Origin: Pseudomonas parasichuanensis
GTDB lineage: Bacteria > Pseudomonadota > Gammaproteobacteria > Pseudomonadales > Pseudomonadaceae
Direction of reading: 5' to 3'
Length of the DNA stretch: 64,000 bases
Assembly: GCF_021601385.1 (NCBI RefSeq)
Contig: NZ_BQHO01000014.1
Location: forward strand, 1 to 64,000
Below, piece after piece: positions 57,080-64,000 of the stretch; the first letter of the stretch is position 1, and every line of letters begins with the position of its first letter. The notes beneath the pieces were generated by a model. The model was given only the letters and a program-made list of their open reading frames with translations, was not told where the DNA came from and did not search any database. The translations under genes and the position numbers were made by a program.

Positions 57080-58004
57080 TGCCCCCATCCTGATCACCGG
57101 CGGTGCCGGCTTCATTGGCTCCCACCTGTGCGATGCTCTGCTGGAAAAAGGCTACGCGGTACGCATTCTCGACGACCTGTCCACCGGCAAGCGCAGCAAC
57201 CTGCAGCTCGGGCACCCGCAGCTGGAACTGATCGAGGGTGATGTCGCCGATGCCGCCCTGGTGGCGCGCGCCGCCGCCGGTTGCCAGGCCGTGGTGCACC
57301 TGGCCGCGGTGGCCTCGGTGCAGGCCTCGGTCGAGGACCCGGTCAAAACCCACCAGAGCAATTTCATCGGCACCCTCAATGTGTGCGAAGCGATGCGCCA
57401 GCATGGCGTACGCCGGGTGCTGTTCGCCTCCAGCGCGGCGGTGTACGGCAACAACGGCGAGGGCCAGTCCATCGCCGAAGACACCCCCAAGGCGCCGCTG
57501 ACCCCCTACGCGGTGGACAAGCTGGCCAGCGAGCAATACCTGGACTTCTACCGTCGCCAGCACGGCCTGGAGCCGGTGGTGTTCCGCTTCTTCAATATCT
57601 TCGGCCCGCGCCAGGACCCGTCCTCGCCGTACTCCGGGGTCATCAGCATCTTCTGTGAACGTGCCACCAGCGGCAAACCCATCATGGTGTTCGGCGATGG
57701 CGAACAGACCCGTGATTTCCTGTATGTCGGTGACCTGGTCCAGGTCATGGTCCAGGCGCTGGAGCAGCCAGCGGTGGAAGAGGGCGCGGTGAACATCGGC
57801 CTGAACCAGGCGACTTCGCTGAACCAGTTGCTCAAGGCACTGGAGCAGGTGATCGGCAGCCTGCCGGCGATCAGTTATGGCCCGGCGCGCTCCGGGGATA
57901 TCCGCCATTCGCGGGCGGACAATGCACGGCTGCTGGCGCGCTTTAACTTCCCGGCGCCAACGCCCTTCGTGGAAGGCGTGGCGCGGTTGCTCGGCAAGGC
58001 CTGA
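57072..58004 (+). CDS. NAD-dependent epimerase/dehydratase (GalE-like)
   Basis: The 310-residue extended short-chain dehydrogenase has the NAD-binding motif TGGAGFIGSH (res 9-18), SSAAVYG near 120 and the catalytic pair Tyr146 and Lys150 in TPYAVDKLA. The FNIFGPRQDPSSPYSGVI and DFLYVGDLV blocks are typical of UDP-hexose 4-epimerases. It overlaps the upstream gene by eight bases, so both act in one pathway, probably making a sugar for surface polysaccharide. Substrate is not certain, and no glycosyltransferases lie nearby. Confidence 0.82.
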   Translation: MADAPILITGGAGFIGSHLCDALLEKGYAVRILDDLSTGKRSNLQLGHPQLELIEGDVADAALVARAAAGCQAVVHLAAVASVQASVEDPVKTHQSNFIGTLNVCEAMRQHGVRRVLFASSAAVYGNNGEGQSIAEDTPKAPLTPYAVDKLASEQYLDFYRRQHGLEPVVFRFFNIFGPRQDPSSPYSGVISIFCERATSGKPIMVFGDGEQTRDFLYVGDLVQVMVQALEQPAVEEGAVNIGLNQATSLNQLLKALEQVIGSLPAISYGPARSGDIRHSRADNARLLARFNFPAPTPFVEGVARLLGKA

Positions 58005-58042
58005 GGCCCGGCCCGAGAGCGCATATCTCAGGCTTTGCGCGT

Positions 58043-58165
58043 CCTTGTAGGAGCGGCCTTGTGCCGCGAAAGGGCTGCAGAGCAGTCCCGGCGAGTTCTG
58101 CGTTCACGCTGAAACCCTGGGGCCGCGCTGCAGCCCTTTCGCGGCACAAGGCCGCTCCTACAGGG
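58043..58165. repeat. Inverted pair of REP elements
   Basis: Copies at 58043-58080 and 58129-58165 are almost perfect reverse complements (TAGGAGCGGCCTTGTGCCGC against GCGGCACAAGGCCGCTCCTA) and extend outward by a further CTGCAG. The right-hand copy runs into the 3' end of the HxlR gene. Confidence 0.88.
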
Positions 58166-58622
58166 GCCGTGCAAGCCCGCTCAGGGCATGCCGAACCAAC
58201 CGCCGCTGGCACAACTCCGGCTCCACCACTCGCCCATCCTCAGCCCGCACCTGCAGCGTCTGCAGCCCCTGGCCGCGATCATCGACCAGCTGTGAGCGTG
58301 ATTCCCCTTCGGTGAACAGGTACCGCTCCCCCCACTGGCGCAAGCCGATCACGATCGGAAACACCGCGCGTCCCTGCTCGGTCAGCACGTATTCCTTGTA
58401 GGCACTGCCATCGGAGGCGGGTTGTTGCGCCAGCAGCCCGGCCTCGACCAGCAGCTTCAGGCGCGCGGCGAGGATGTTCTTCGCCAGCCCCAGGTTCTTC
58501 TGCAGTTCGCTGAAGCGGCGCAGGCCATCGAAGGCATCGCGCAGGATCATCAGCGCCCAGCGATCGCCGAGCACTTCCAAGGCGCGGGCCACGGGGCATT
58601 GCTGGTTGTTGTCGTCGAGCAT
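58158..58622 (-). CDS. HxlR-family transcriptional regulator
   Basis: The 154-residue protein has a single winged helix of the HxlR type: CPVARALEVLGDRWALMILR, then FSELQKNLGLAKNILAARL and the wing YVLTEQGRAVFP. Cys9 is at the position that senses aldehyde or redox signals in some relatives. It is divergent from the MFS gene at 58723 and probably controls it. The last codons and the stop lie in a REP element, so the C-terminus may have been reshaped. Confidence 0.85.
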   Translation of the reverse strand: MLDDNNQQCPVARALEVLGDRWALMILRDAFDGLRRFSELQKNLGLAKNILAARLKLLVEAGLLAQQPASDGSAYKEYVLTEQGRAVFPIVIGLRQWGERYLFTEGESRSQLVDDRGQGLQTLQVRAEDGRVVEPELCQRRLVRHALSGLARPL

Positions 58623-58645
58623 GGGCCATTCCGCATCAAGTTTGG

Positions 58646-58699
58646 TTGCAGATTAAAACCACATTTGCTAGAAATCCAGTTGTAGTTTCAAAATGAAAC
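58646..58699 (+). promoter_or_regulatory. MFS promoter and candidate HxlR operator
   Basis: TTGCAG (58646-58651) and TAGAAA (58669-58674) are 17 bases apart. A perfect palindrome GTTTCA-AAA-TGAAAC lies just downstream (58685-58699), and TGGTT-N9-AACCA overlaps the -35 (58643-58661). Placement between the divergent genes suggests repression by the HxlR protein. Confidence 0.5.
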
Positions 58700-58722
58700 C
58701 GGAATCTGCCGAGGACTGTGCA

Positions 58723-59967
58723 ATGACATCTGCCTCATCTGTGCCTGCGCAATTGACGCGCGGCCTGACGCTGCTGCTGGCGGTCGCCTGCGGCCTTGCG
58801 GTGGCCACCGTGTACCTGTCCCAGCCATTGCTGGAGTCCATGGCCAGCAGCCTGGGTATCGCCCAGGCGCAGGTCGGCCTGGTGGTCGGCGCGACCCAGG
58901 CCGGGTACGCCGCGGGGTTGCTGCTGATCGTGCCGCTGGGCGACCTGTTCGCCCGCAAGCGCCTGATCCTCACTCAACTGGTGCTGGCGGCCGTTGCCCT
59001 GCTGGCGGTGGCGTCGAGCCTTGATTGGGCCATGCTGCTGGCGGCCATGGGCATGGTCGGGCTGATGGCGGTGGTGGTGCAGGTGATGGTGGCCCACGCC
59101 GCCACGCTGGCCACGCCCGCGCAGCAGGGGCAAGCGGTGGGCACGGTCACCAGCGGTGTGGTGCTGGGCATCCTGCTGGCACGGCTGGCCTCGGGGCTGG
59201 TGGCTGATCTGTCGGGCTGGCGTACCGTGTATTTCGTGGCTGCGGGCCTTGCCCTGCTGATGGCGCTGCTGCTCGGCTGGCGGTTGCCCGAGGCGCCACC
59301 GCGCGGTGCGCGACAGGGGTATCTGGCCCTGCTGGGTTCGGTGTTCGCGCTGTACCGCCACGACCGGCTGTTGCGTCAGCGGGGCGCCTTCGCCCTGCTG
59401 ATCTTCGCCGCCTTCAGCGTGCTGTGGAGCGCCATGGTACTGCCCTTGAGTGCCGCGCCCCTGGCGCTGGACCATACCCAGGTCGGCCTGTTCGGCCTGG
59501 CGGGGGTAGCCGGTGCCCTGGCGGCCGCGCGGGCCGGGCGCCTGGCCGACCGTGGGCAAGGGCAGAAGACCACCGGCCTGGCGCTGGGGTTGCTGGTGTT
59601 GTCATGGTTGCCGATTGCCCTGCTCGAGCGCTCGTTGCTGGCGCTGCTACTGGGCGTGCTGCTGCTGGACTTCGCCGTGCAGGCGGTGCACGTGACCAAC
59701 CAGAGCCTGCTGCTGGCCGGGCGTGGCGACATGGCCAGCCGCCTGATCGGCGCCTACATGTGTTGCTACTCGCTCGGCAGCGGGCTGGGTGCGGTGGCCG
59801 CGACCTGGGTCTACGGGCAATGGGGCTGGGGCGCGGTGTGCGGGCTGGGGGCCGGCATCAGTGGCCTGGCCCTGGGGTACTGGGTGCACCTGTGGCGGCT
59901 GGGCCATAACGCAAAAGCCCGCTCGGGCGAGCGGGCTTGTCGGGCAGTGCAGGGTCAGAACTTGTAG
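58723..59967 (+). CDS. MFS transporter, probable exporter
   Basis: The 414-residue protein has about twelve hydrophobic helices and MFS motif A in VPLGDLFARKRLIL. It begins at ATG 58723 (MTSASSVPAQ) behind GAGGA; an ATG ten codons upstream lacks a ribosome site. It is divergent from the HxlR regulator, a common layout for inducible exporters; substrate unknown. The last 20 residues or so are encoded by sequence that also forms the terminator of the opposing ompW gene, and the reading frame crosses 13 bases into ompW, so the C-terminus is odd. Confidence 0.82.
   Translation: MTSASSVPAQLTRGLTLLLAVACGLAVATVYLSQPLLESMASSLGIAQAQVGLVVGATQAGYAAGLLLIVPLGDLFARKRLILTQLVLAAVALLAVASSLDWAMLLAAMGMVGLMAVVVQVMVAHAATLATPAQQGQAVGTVTSGVVLGILLARLASGLVADLSGWRTVYFVAAGLALLMALLLGWRLPEAPPRGARQGYLALLGSVFALYRHDRLLRQRGAFALLIFAAFSVLWSAMVLPLSAAPLALDHTQVGLFGLAGVAGALAAARAGRLADRGQGQKTTGLALGLLVLSWLPIALLERSLLALLLGVLLLDFAVQAVHVTNQSLLLAGRGDMASRLIGAYMCCYSLGSGLGAVAATWVYGQWGWGAVCGLGAGISGLALGYWVHLWRLGHNAKARSGERACRAVQGQNL
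59913..59938 (-). terminator. ompW terminator inside the MFS coding region
   Basis: AAGCCCGCTC pairs with GAGCGGGCTT around GGGC; on the - strand it is followed by TTGCG after two further T residues in the stem flank. It lies 16 bases beyond the ompW stop and within the MFS reading frame. Confidence 0.75.
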
Positions 59968-60638
59968 CCCAGGCCCACCATGTAGACCCATGGGTCGACG
60001 TCCACATCGACCTTGGTCTTGCCCACGCCCAGGGCGCTCGGGCCGTCGATGGTGGCCTTGGTGTCGATGTCGACGTACCAGACCGCGGCGTTGAACAGCA
60101 GGTTTTCGGTGAGCATGTAGTCCATGCCCAGCTGGCCGGCCAGACCGACCGAGTCCTTCAGCTTCATGTTGCTGAAGCCTTGCGCCTTGCGGTTGCTGCT
60201 CAGGTCTTCATCGAAGAACAGGGTGTAGTTCAGGCCCACGCCGGCGTAGGGCTGGAACTTGGAGCTGGCGTCCATCGGGTAGTACTGCAGCGACAGGGTC
60301 GGTGGCAGTTGCTTGATGTCGGCCAGCTTGCCGTCCAGGCCGGCACCCAGGCCCTTCACGCCGACGGTGTGCTTGAACGGGGTGGCGGCCAGCAGTTCCA
60401 GGCCGATGTGGTCGGTGAGCATGTAGGCGAAGGCCAGGCCCAGTTGGGTGTCGCTGTCCAGGGTTGCCTTGGTGCCCGAGACCTTGGCGCCATCGAGTTT
60501 GATGTCGCCGCTGTTCTCGTTCGGTGCGGTGGTGATGGCGCCGGAGCGGATGATGAAATCACCTGCCTGGTGGGCGTGGGCAACAGGGGCTGCGAGCGCC
60601 AACGCGACGAGCGAGGCACTGAGCAAGGACTTGTTCAT
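59955..60638 (-). CDS. ompW: OmpW/OprG-family outer membrane protein
   Basis: The 227-residue precursor has a Sec signal peptide (MNKSLLSASLVALALAAPVA, cleaved after HA near 22) and a mature part with amphipathic strands of the eight-stranded OmpW barrel. It ends in YKF, the outer membrane insertion signal. Family members form narrow hydrophobic channels. The ATG at 60638 is chosen because GGGAGC precedes it; four codons upstream another start lacks a site. An Anr-type box lies upstream, matching the oxygen-controlled OprG of P. aeruginosa. Confidence 0.88.
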   Translation of the reverse strand: MNKSLLSASLVALALAAPVAHAHQAGDFIIRSGAITTAPNENSGDIKLDGAKVSGTKATLDSDTQLGLAFAYMLTDHIGLELLAATPFKHTVGVKGLGAGLDGKLADIKQLPPTLSLQYYPMDASSKFQPYAGVGLNYTLFFDEDLSSNRKAQGFSNMKLKDSVGLAGQLGMDYMLTENLLFNAAVWYVDIDTKATIDGPSALGVGKTKVDVDVDPWVYMVGLGYKF

Positions 60639-60675
60639 GGAAGCTCCCAAAGGACGTGAGTAATCGAGTAGTCCA

Positions 60676-60717
60676 ATGGTACGAAGCTGACTAAACAGAA
60701 AGTTTGACCCAGCTCAA
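60676..60717 (-). promoter_or_regulatory. Anr-type box and promoter of ompW
   Basis: On the - strand TTGAG-CTGG-GTCAA (60717-60704) resembles the Anr consensus TTGAT-N4-ATCAA. A -10-like TACCAT lies at 60681-60676. This puts the box centre 41.5 bases above the likely start at about 60669, the standard position for an FNR/Anr-activated promoter. Confidence 0.55.
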
Positions 60718-60747
60718 CGAAGCTGTGTCATGGGGCGGACGCCGTGC

Positions 60748-61350
60748 TCACTTCAGCTCATAGGCGTAGATTTTCTCTGCTTCCATCTGGTATCCGGCAT
60801 CGGCCAGCTCGCTGCTGCTGGCCTTGACCTGCATCGTCCCCTCGATCCAGTACGGCTGGTAGAGGTCTTCGACGCGCACGCCCATCTCGCTGAAGATGTG
60901 CACGATCTGGTTGGACGGCGGTGGCGGCACGTGAATGCAGGCGCCGTAGTAGGGCACCAGCAGGAACTCGGTGGTGCGGCCTTCTTCGCTGACCTCCAGC
61001 GGCACGATGTAGCCGGGCAGTTTCACCTGCTGGCCATCGAGCGCCTTGACCACCGGCGCGTCGGGCGCCTGCTGGCGGGCGGCGGGGGCGGACTCGGCGA
61101 GCGCACTGCCGATCTGCGACAGGTCGTGCAGCGGCGCCAGTTGCGGCGGGATGACCGGTGCGCCTTCGGGGATCAGCGCGGGCCAGTCCAGTTCGCGGGG
61201 TTCGGCGGCCCAGGCCGCAGGCATGATCAACAGCAAGGCGGCCAGCACCGCAGCCACGCCTACAGGTTTGCACTGTGCAGATGGACCTTGTGCAGTCCTG
61301 CAGGAGTCGGTTTGTCGGCGAAGGCTGGCGAACATCAAACAACGCAACAT
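60748..61350 (-). CDS. DUF3299 periplasmic protein
   Basis: The 200-residue protein has an N-terminal hydrophobic stretch (about residues 29-48, ending AAWAAEP) that looks like a signal peptide, and a DUF3299 domain near residues 105-198 with the hallmark YYGACIHVPPPPSNQIVHIF. Function is unknown; Cys138 and His140 might bind metal. It starts 8 bases after the permease stop, behind GAGGG, and is last in the Zur-type operon. Part of the N-terminal coding sequence (61297-61327) is REP-like, so the first 20 residues may be recent or the start misplaced. Confidence 0.75.
   Translation of the reverse strand: MLRCLMFASLRRQTDSCRTAQGPSAQCKPVGVAAVLAALLLIMPAAWAAEPRELDWPALIPEGAPVIPPQLAPLHDLSQIGSALAESAPAARQQAPDAPVVKALDGQQVKLPGYIVPLEVSEEGRTTEFLLVPYYGACIHVPPPPSNQIVHIFSEMGVRVEDLYQPYWIEGTMQVKASSSELADAGYQMEAEKIYAYELK
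61297..61327. repeat. REP remnant inside the DUF3299 gene
   Basis: CCTGCAGGAGTCGGTTTGTC and the following GGCGAAGGC align with the REP at 52491 (CCTGTGGGAGCCGGCTTGCC) with mostly transition changes. It overlaps the codons of about residues 8-18. Confidence 0.5.
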
Positions 61351-61358
61351 GAACACCC

Positions 61359-62624
61359 TCAAAGATGAATCGACAAGCCATCGGCCAGCGACTGCCGATA
61401 GGCACGCCAGGCCGGCACGCTGCCCATCAGCAGCGCCGCACCGAGGATGATCCCCAGCAACGTCCACTCATGCGCACTGGGCCAATCCAACGGCAGGTAC
61501 AGCCCGTAGTTGGCCTGCACGTAGCCCTGGGCCAGAGCGATCCCGGCATACAGCAACCCTAGCCCTGCGACGATCCCGGCCAGCGCCAGGGCCAGCGCCT
61601 CGAGCACCAGCAACCCGGCGATATGCCACGGCCGGGCCCCCACCGAGCGCAGGATGGCCATCTCCCGGCGGCGTTCGTTGAGGCTGGTGAGGATCGCCGT
61701 GAGCATGCCGATCAGCCCGGTCAGCACCACGAACAGCGACACCACGAACAGCGCCTGCTCGGCCGTGCCCATCAGGCTCCACAGCTCCTGCAGGGCGACG
61801 CCGGGCAGGATCGCCAGCAGCGGCTCGTTGCGGTACTCGTTGATCTCGCGCTGCAGGCTGAAGGTGGCGATCTTGTTGTTCAGCCCGAGCATGAAGGCGG
61901 TGATCGCCGCCGGTTGCAGGTCCATGCCGCGGGCCTGCTCGGCGCTGATGCGCCCGGCACCGCGTGCCGGCACGCCGTTGTGCCAGTCGATGTGGATCGC
62001 CTCCATGCCGGCCAGGCTGATGTGCAGGGTGCGGTCCACCGGGGTGCCGGTGCGCTTGAGCACGCCGACCACAGTGAATGGCTTGTCGTCGTGCTTGACC
62101 AGGCTGATGGCGGCTACGCCATGGGCCAGCACCAGTTTGTCGCCGAGCGTGTAGTGCAGCGCGTCGGCCACTTCGGCACCCAGCACCACTTCGAAGGGGT
62201 CGTCGGCGAAAGGCCGGCCCTGGTTGATCTCCAAGTGCTGGCGGCGGCCGTACTGGTAGTGGCTGAAGTAGTCGCCGGTGGTGCCCATCACCCGGTAGCC
62301 GCGGTGCGAGTCGCCCAGTGAAATCGGGATGGCCCACTTCACCCGTGGGTCCTTGGCGTACTGCTGGTAGCTGTCCCAACGGATGTTGTTGGTGGCGTTG
62401 CCGATGCGGAACACCGAATACAGCAGCAGGTTCACCGAACCCGAGCGGGCGCCGACGATCAGGTCGGTACCGCTGATGGTGCTGGCAAAGCTGGCGCGGG
62501 CTTCGGTGCGCACCCGTTCGACCGCCAGCAGCAGGCACACCGACAGGGCGATGGCGAAGGCGGTGAGCAGGGCGGTGAAACGGCGGTTGGCCAGGCTGGC
62601 CAGGGCAAGGCGGAGCAGGTACAT
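61359..62624 (-). CDS. FtsX/MacB-type ABC transporter permease
   Basis: The 421-residue permease has one N-terminal helix (about residues 18-36), a large periplasmic domain of the MacB type to about 290, then three C-terminal helices of the FtsX fold (ALFVVSLFVVLTGLIGMLTA, LLVLEALALALAGIVAGLGL, LLGIILGAALLMGSVPAW). The loop NERRREMAILRSVGARP is the usual coupling motif. This type moves lipoproteins, peptides or drives periplasmic work rather than importing ions. Its start overlaps the ATPase stop by one base. Confidence 0.88.
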   Translation of the reverse strand: MYLLRLALASLANRRFTALLTAFAIALSVCLLLAVERVRTEARASFASTISGTDLIVGARSGSVNLLLYSVFRIGNATNNIRWDSYQQYAKDPRVKWAIPISLGDSHRGYRVMGTTGDYFSHYQYGRRQHLEINQGRPFADDPFEVVLGAEVADALHYTLGDKLVLAHGVAAISLVKHDDKPFTVVGVLKRTGTPVDRTLHISLAGMEAIHIDWHNGVPARGAGRISAEQARGMDLQPAAITAFMLGLNNKIATFSLQREINEYRNEPLLAILPGVALQELWSLMGTAEQALFVVSLFVVLTGLIGMLTAILTSLNERRREMAILRSVGARPWHIAGLLVLEALALALAGIVAGLGLLYAGIALAQGYVQANYGLYLPLDWPSAHEWTLLGIILGAALLMGSVPAWRAYRQSLADGLSIHL

Positions 62625-63334
62625 CAGGCCTCCCGGGGCGTGGCGGCGCGGTTGAGTTCGGCCAGGGACAGGTGACGGTCGAACAGCGGCGCCAGGCTCT
62701 GGTCATGGCTGACGAACAGCAGGCTGGAGCCGGCCGCGCGGCATTCGTCGAACAGCAGGCGGATGAAAGCTTCGCGGGTGTCGGCATCGAGCGCCGAGGT
62801 GGGTTCGTCGGCGATTACCAGTTCAGGTTGGCCGATCAGTGCGCGGGCTGCGGCCACACGCTGCTGCTGGCCGATCGACAGGCTGCCGGCCCGGCGCGTC
62901 AGCAGTTCGGGAGCATCGAGGCCCAGGTGCGCCAGCAAGTGCGCGGCGGCCTGGTCGATGCTGCCATGGCGCTGGCTGGCGCGCTCGGCACGGGACTTCG
63001 AGAAGCGGCAGGGCAACTCGACGTTCTCGCGCACCGACAGAAACGGCAGCAGGTTGAACTGCTGGAAGATGTACCCGGTGTGATCGACCCGGAAGCGGTC
63101 GCGTGCGCCCTGGCTCAAGCTGGCCAAGTCCTGGCCGAGCAGCTGGATACGTCCCTGGCCCGGGCGGTTGACCCCGCCCAGCAGGCCGAGCAGGGTGGTC
63201 TTGCCGCTGCCACTGGGGCCCTTGAGGAACAGTGCCTCGCCGGCTTCCAGGCGGAACTCGGGGATATCCAGCAGCGGCCCCTGGCCGGGCCAGGCGAACA
63301 CCAGGTCATGCAGCTCGATCAGCGCCTGGCTCAT
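62624..63334 (-). CDS. ABC transporter ATP-binding protein, LolD/MacB type
   Basis: The 236-residue ATPase has Walker A GPSGSGKT (res 39-46), the Q-loop YIFQQFNLLP, signature LSIGQQQR (152-159), Walker B LVIADEP (172-178) and the H-loop FVSHDQ. The signature has SIGQ in place of SGGQ, a mild change. Its start is the ATG right after the DUF2796 stop and its end overlaps the permease by one base, so the three proteins are made together. Confidence 0.9.
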   Translation of the reverse strand: MSQALIELHDLVFAWPGQGPLLDIPEFRLEAGEALFLKGPSGSGKTTLLGLLGGVNRPGQGRIQLLGQDLASLSQGARDRFRVDHTGYIFQQFNLLPFLSVRENVELPCRFSKSRAERASQRHGSIDQAAAHLLAHLGLDAPELLTRRAGSLSIGQQQRVAAARALIGQPELVIADEPTSALDADTREAFIRLLFDECRAAGSSLLFVSHDQSLAPLFDRHLSLAELNRAATPREA

Positions 63335-63916
63335 TCAGAACGCGACCACGGCCTTGGCCGCAGTGGCCTCGACACCTTTCTGACCGTTGGGGCCGATCAG
63401 TTGCACGTTGACCTTCTGGGTCTGCGGGAAGGTCTTGAACAGCGGGCCGAGGTCGAGCTGGGTAAGCTTGGCCGCAGTGGCGCAGGTGAACTGGTAGTGG
63501 GCGTTCACATCGGCGTGCTGGTGGCCGTGCTCATGTTCGTGGGCGTCGCCATCGTCATCGGCATGGGCGGCGTCGCCGAACAGCGGGCTTTCCAGCTCTT
63601 GCGCTTCATCCTTGCAGCCGGCGGCCTGGGCCAGGCCGAACAGCTTCAGCGGTTGCTCCAGTTGCTGGCGTGCGGCGGCGACCTTGGCCTTGTCGGCGTC
63701 GGTGCTGGCGGCGTGCTCGAAACCGACCAGGTTCATGGCCGGGCTGTCCAGTTCCAGCTCCAGGGTGTTGCCGTCGAGCACCACGTTGAGCTTGGCCACG
63801 CCATGTTCATGGGCGCCGAGGGTGCCATGATCGTGGTCATGATCATGCTCGTCGTGGGCATGGGCCACGGCCAGGGGCAGCAGGGCGAACGGCAGGGCGA
63901 GCAGCAAACGACGCAT
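63335..63916 (-). CDS. DUF2796 histidine-rich periplasmic protein, likely zinc-binding
   Basis: The 193-residue precursor has a signal peptide (MRRLLLALPFALLPLAVAHA) and two His/Asp-rich clusters: HDEHDHDHDH with AHEHG right at the mature N-terminus, and HADDDGDAHEHEHGHQHADV near 118-137. It also has Cys101 and Cys145. Such clusters bind zinc, as in ZnuA loops. It is the first gene of the operon behind the Zur-type box and resembles PA4063 of P. aeruginosa, a zinc-responsive gene. Whether it is a zinc chaperone, buffer or sensor is not known. Confidence 0.85.
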   Translation of the reverse strand: MRRLLLALPFALLPLAVAHAHDEHDHDHDHGTLGAHEHGVAKLNVVLDGNTLELELDSPAMNLVGFEHAASTDADKAKVAAARQQLEQPLKLFGLAQAAGCKDEAQELESPLFGDAAHADDDGDAHEHEHGHQHADVNAHYQFTCATAAKLTQLDLGPLFKTFPQTQKVNVQLIGPNGQKGVEATAAKAVVAF

Positions 63917-63948
63917 GGACAGCTCCAGAAGCGGCTTGGAAAGATTTG

Positions 63949-63967
63949 GTAATGTTATAACAATTTT
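63949..63967 (-). promoter_or_regulatory. Zur-type operator of the DUF2796 operon
   Basis: A near-perfect palindrome with core TGTTATAACA (63953-63962) extended to AATGTTATAACAATT matches the Zur box of gammaproteobacteria. It lies 33 bases above the DUF2796 start, where bound Zur would block the promoter when zinc is plentiful. The gene on its other side is outside the window. Confidence 0.75.
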
Positions 63968-64000
63968 TCTTTGGCCCGCCAGCCCGCCTGGCGCAGGTTT

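Overview
The window is a contiguous stretch of a gammaproteobacterial chromosome that looks like a Pseudomonas of the P. putida group. The evidence is the gene order (5S rRNA, birA, coaX, SPOR protein, tRNA-tufB, secE-nusG, L11/L10 operons, rpoBC, str, S10, spc and alpha operons, katA-ftnA, uvrA, ssb), the TTG start of rpoC, and many copies of the short P. putida-type REP palindrome in the second half. No insertion sequence, prophage, integrase or CRISPR array was seen.

Region 1 (1-34.6 kb) is the translation and transcription core on the + strand. It opens with the tail of an rRNA operon, then birA-coaX-SPOR, then a strong promoter driving tRNA-Tyr, -Gly and -Thr ahead of tufB, then tRNA-Trp-secE-nusG, rplKA, rplJL, rpoBC, rpsL-rpsG-fusA-tufA, and the S10, spc and alpha ribosomal protein operons down to rplQ. 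Genes are nearly back to back. The longer gaps hold promoters, hairpins, attenuator-like terminators and the L10 leader. The two tuf genes are almost identical except for short divergent patches.

Region 2 (34.6-41.9 kb) carries oxidative stress, iron storage and DNA maintenance: a clade 3 catalase, a ferritin of the P. aeruginosa FtnA type, uvrA on the - strand, a YajR-like MFS transporter and ssb.

Region 3 (41.9-51.4 kb) is a nearly complete selenocysteine module. It has a membrane formate dehydrogenase (fdoGHI) whose large subunit has an in-frame TGA followed by a bacterial SECIS hairpin, its accessory factor fdhE, and selA, selB and tRNA-Sec (selC). Only selD is missing from the window.

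Region 4 (51.4-60.7 kb) is a mixed accessory stretch: an L-asparaginase, a sodium:alanine-type symporter, an HTH regulator, an alpha/beta hydrolase, two overlapping sugar-nucleotide enzyme genes, an HxlR regulator divergent from an MFS exporter, and an OmpW-family porin with an Anr-like site.

Region 5 (60.7-64.0 kb, - strand) is a tightly overlapping operon behind a near-perfect Zur-type palindrome. It encodes a His-rich periplasmic DUF2796 protein, a LolD/MacB-type ATPase, an FtsX-type permease and a DUF3299 protein. Its context says zinc limitation, but its transported substrate is not known to me, and it is the best candidate here for an incompletely described system.
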